44,327 nt of DNA. It comes from Desulfobacteraceae bacterium Eth-SRB2. Lineage in GTDB: Bacteria > Desulfobacterota > Desulfobacteria > Desulfobacterales > UBA11574. The notes under the pieces are model-generated. The model was not told the origin of the DNA and searched no databases. It saw only the letters and a program-made list of their open reading frames with translations. The stretch lies in contig RPGQ01000080.1 of NCBI GenBank assembly GCA_004193595.1, positions 196,307 through 240,633 on the forward strand, given 5' to 3'. Positions 42,754-44,327 of this stretch are shown piece after piece. The position numbers and the translations under genes are program-made. Numbering within the stretch: the first letter of the stretch is position 1; each line of letters begins with the position of its first letter.

Positions 42754-42770
42754 GACTTTTTACGCGAATC
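42754..42770. repeat. Single arm of the dispersed TCGTAAAAAGTC repeat
   Basis: GACTTTTTACGCGAATC, one substitution class away from the other copies; it sits at the 3' border of the decayed ORF 42772-43236. Confidence 0.45.
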
Positions 42771-42771
42771 T

Positions 42772-43236
42772 GCTCAAGTCCTTCACGCTTCTTGAGCAAA
42801 TTGAAAGGTCGTTCGCCATTTTTCCGAATATCCAAAGCCATTGCTTTGCCTAATCTCACTAAAGGCACAAGAAAATGGCTATCATGATGATTTTATCGTC
42901 TAACAAATCGTCGATGAATCTGAGTTCTTCGTCCTTTATATGCAAATGGTGGCGACTTTTTCGGTTCAATTTGAATAGAATGCTGTTTGTGCAGCACTCA
43001 ATAAATCGGCCCATTTCGTCTAAATTCATAATGGAAGCCGTTGGCAATTGGGACTCGATTCCAAGCAATACTTCAAGAGGAGTTGTAACCTCTTGTTTAA
43101 AATCATAATTTTTAACAGCTTCATCTAAAACCTTTTTGGCGATGCCTTTCTTTTCTTTTTTGGTTAGACACTGCCAGTTGGGATACCGGGTTTTCAGTTG
43201 TTTTTTAATCTAAGCTTTAATAGCTTTGTGATGCAT
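42772..43236 (-). pseudogene. Decayed ORF, possibly of transposase origin
   Basis: The ATG has AAGGAG upstream, but codon 9 is a stop. After it the frame reads IKKQLKTRYPNWQCLTKKEK, then VLLGIESQLPTASIMNLDEM and GRFIECCTNSILFKLNRKSR to a stop at 42859. Another frame continues LVRLGKAMALDIRKNGERPF then NLLKKREGLEQIRVKSQH to the repeat at 42754. The pattern (basic, helical, dispersed in related genomes) suggests a transposase, but I cannot name the family. Confidence 0.4.
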
Positions 43237-43370
43237 GGGAAAGTCTCCTTAAAGTTAAATTTTATGGGAAAAATTTACTTTTTTATAGAGGCTTTCTCAT
43301 GCTTAAGCAACTGTTTTCTTATACTTATTCTTATTTGTTTTAACACCCTTTAATAATCGCCGACGGCAAA

Positions 43371-44042
43371 CTAAAGTTTAGAAAGGGCTTCCAAGGCAAG
43401 TTGACCAACCATATACTCTATCAAATTCATATCAATAAAGATATTTATTACGGCGTTATCATTGGAAAGATGTTGGAGTAGGGGTTTCGTCAACCCGCTG
43501 TCGAGAACTCCGGCAGTCCAGACTGCAAGACCGCGATGAAACGCATCTTCGGACCGCATAAACGGAAGCAGAAAAGGTTCGGCATGGTTAACAAGCTCGG
43601 GACGGGAATGGGCGAGTCTCCCCAGTCCCCAGAGAACGCCTCTTTGAAGAGCTGGATGTTCGAGGTAATTCCCTTGTTCGTTGACATAGGATACAAGCAG
43701 AAAGGCATACTCCTCGGCCAACCTGAAATGGCGGGCCATGATTTCTCCCATGGCCTCGGGCGAGCCCCAGCCGATTCCCCCGGATTCATCGTTCAGATTC
43801 CATATCAGACGCCGCATCACAACCCGGGCCGATTCCATATCCTGATCGGCAAGATTAGAAACCACCGCGCCCATTGCTGTAATGGCCCGCCATTTGATCA
43901 ATTCATTAGTGCTATAAAAAAATGAGAAAAGCGGATTGACCGCCTGCCGCGCAGGTAGTTGACAGATCTCATCAAGACTCTTTTCGAGATTATCTCTACC
44001 TAAAAGTTCCAGGATTTTTTTCTTGAGTTTTCTGCCTTTCAT
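43371..44042 (-). CDS. HEAT-repeat protein, DVU0298 family
   Basis: 223 residues of alpha-helical repeats (NPLFSFFYSTNELIKWRAIT, AMGAVVSNLADQDMESARVV, WGSPEAMGEIMARHF, RGVLWGLGRLAHSRPEL, RGLAVWTAGVL). This matches the DVU0298-type proteins of sulfate-reducing bacteria, which have no known activity; HEAT repeats usually bind proteins. The start MKGRKLKKKILELLGRD was taken as the first ATG. It lies 119 nt downstream of the Gly-rich gene, same strand. Confidence 0.65.
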   Translation of the reverse strand: MKGRKLKKKILELLGRDNLEKSLDEICQLPARQAVNPLFSFFYSTNELIKWRAITAMGAVVSNLADQDMESARVVMRRLIWNLNDESGGIGWGSPEAMGEIMARHFRLAEEYAFLLVSYVNEQGNYLEHPALQRGVLWGLGRLAHSRPELVNHAEPFLLPFMRSEDAFHRGLAVWTAGVLDSGLTKPLLQHLSNDNAVINIFIDMNLIEYMVGQLALEALSKL

Positions 44043-44161
44043 TTAATGACTTCTTAATATTTTTAGAGGTAGCGGAATAAATGCTAATATTCTTGCATAT
44101 CTCAAAGTTTCTCAAAAGCATCCATGCAGAAAAGATTAAATAACAGAACAGCTCTTTGGAA

Positions 44162-44327
44162 CTAATATTCACCACCTTTGCCACTGCCCCCTTGTCCGGG
44201 ACCTCGACCCCTGGCACCGCCGCCCATACCTTGACCACCCTGTGAAGGGCCTCGGCCACGGCCTCCTCCGCCCATTCCCCGACCGCCCATTTTGCCGGGG
44301 CCTGACTGGATCGCATCGGCACTGAGT
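44162..44327 (-). CDS. Glycine-rich protein C-terminus (partial)
   Basis: The last 54 codons are in the window, the 5' part lies beyond the right edge. The tail is rich in Gly, Met, Arg and Gln (GPGKMGGRGMGGGGRGRG, GQGMGGGARGRGPGQGG) and ends KGGEY. Such tails occur at the ends of Mrp-type ATPases and small metal-related proteins of sulfate reducers; identity cannot be fixed from this part. Codon use is GC-rich compared with the neighbourhood. Confidence 0.6.
   Translation of the reverse strand, partial: LSADAIQSGPGKMGGRGMGGGGRGRGPSQGGQGMGGGARGRGPGQGGSGKGGEY

Overview
The window looks like accessory chromosome from a Desulfobacterota (sulfate-reducer-like) bacterium. This is inferred from protein content: a DVU0298-type HEAT protein, an Hcp locus with a Crp/Fnr regulator and TTGAC-N4-GTCAA-type sites, a cysteine-rich ferredoxin, and a metal permease fused to an HMA domain. 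No rRNA, tRNA or CRISPR array was seen. Roughly half of the window is mobile-element or defence-related sequence, much of it decayed.

1-5.9 kb (all minus strand): one end of an integrative element. It holds the N-terminus of a serine recombinase at the window edge, a polymerase-A-palm-like protein, several very small Zn-binding or acidic proteins with strong Shine-Dalgarno (SD) sites, an ardC-type antirestriction pseudogene, a sigma-like factor and a short RadC. Structured leaders precede three of these genes: a three-way-junction element at 2426-2524, and two related hairpins at 4722-4769 and 5889-5938 that share an inner hairpin.

5.9-13.1 kb: small orphan genes, all on the plus strand apart from a minus-strand HTH protein at the end, separated by long spacers. 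The genes include a DUF6884-like protein with a possible nuclease partner, a lipoprotein, an MGMT-like small protein and a SplB-like radical SAM enzyme. The spacers carry diverged repeats, and one has an integron attC-like end. 13.1-17.1 kb is mostly decayed: Sel1-repeat and trypsin-like protease remnants, a truncated receiver domain and a STAS-like protein.

17.1-21.7 kb: a frameshifted IS110-family transposase. Next to its 3' end are two 69-nt hairpin modules (plus a third partial copy) that differ by three compensatory base-pair changes, and its ribosome site can be masked by an upstream hairpin. A 123-bp element with perfect 26-bp inverted ends, a secreted repeat protein and an IS66-type fragment follow.

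21.9-31.5 kb: a more conserved block with an exported amidase, EttA-like ABC-F, ferredoxin, HD-domain protein, HcpR-like regulator, Hcp and an ArsP-type permease. HcpR-type palindromes lie before both the regulator and hcp, suggesting one nitrosative-stress regulon. Inverted and direct repeats flank these genes.

32-41.5 kb: a co-oriented defence island with a truncated AlbA-type gene, HTH protein, RadC, an HsdM fused to a nuclease-like domain, HsdS, truncated DGQHR, Fic and RhuM genes, a toxin/antitoxin pair of MqsA-Panacea type with a palindromic operator inside its promoter, and a SWIM zinc-finger protein. 41.7-44.3 kb returns to housekeeping-like genes (VOC, cupin, HEAT, Gly-rich tail) plus a decayed ORF.
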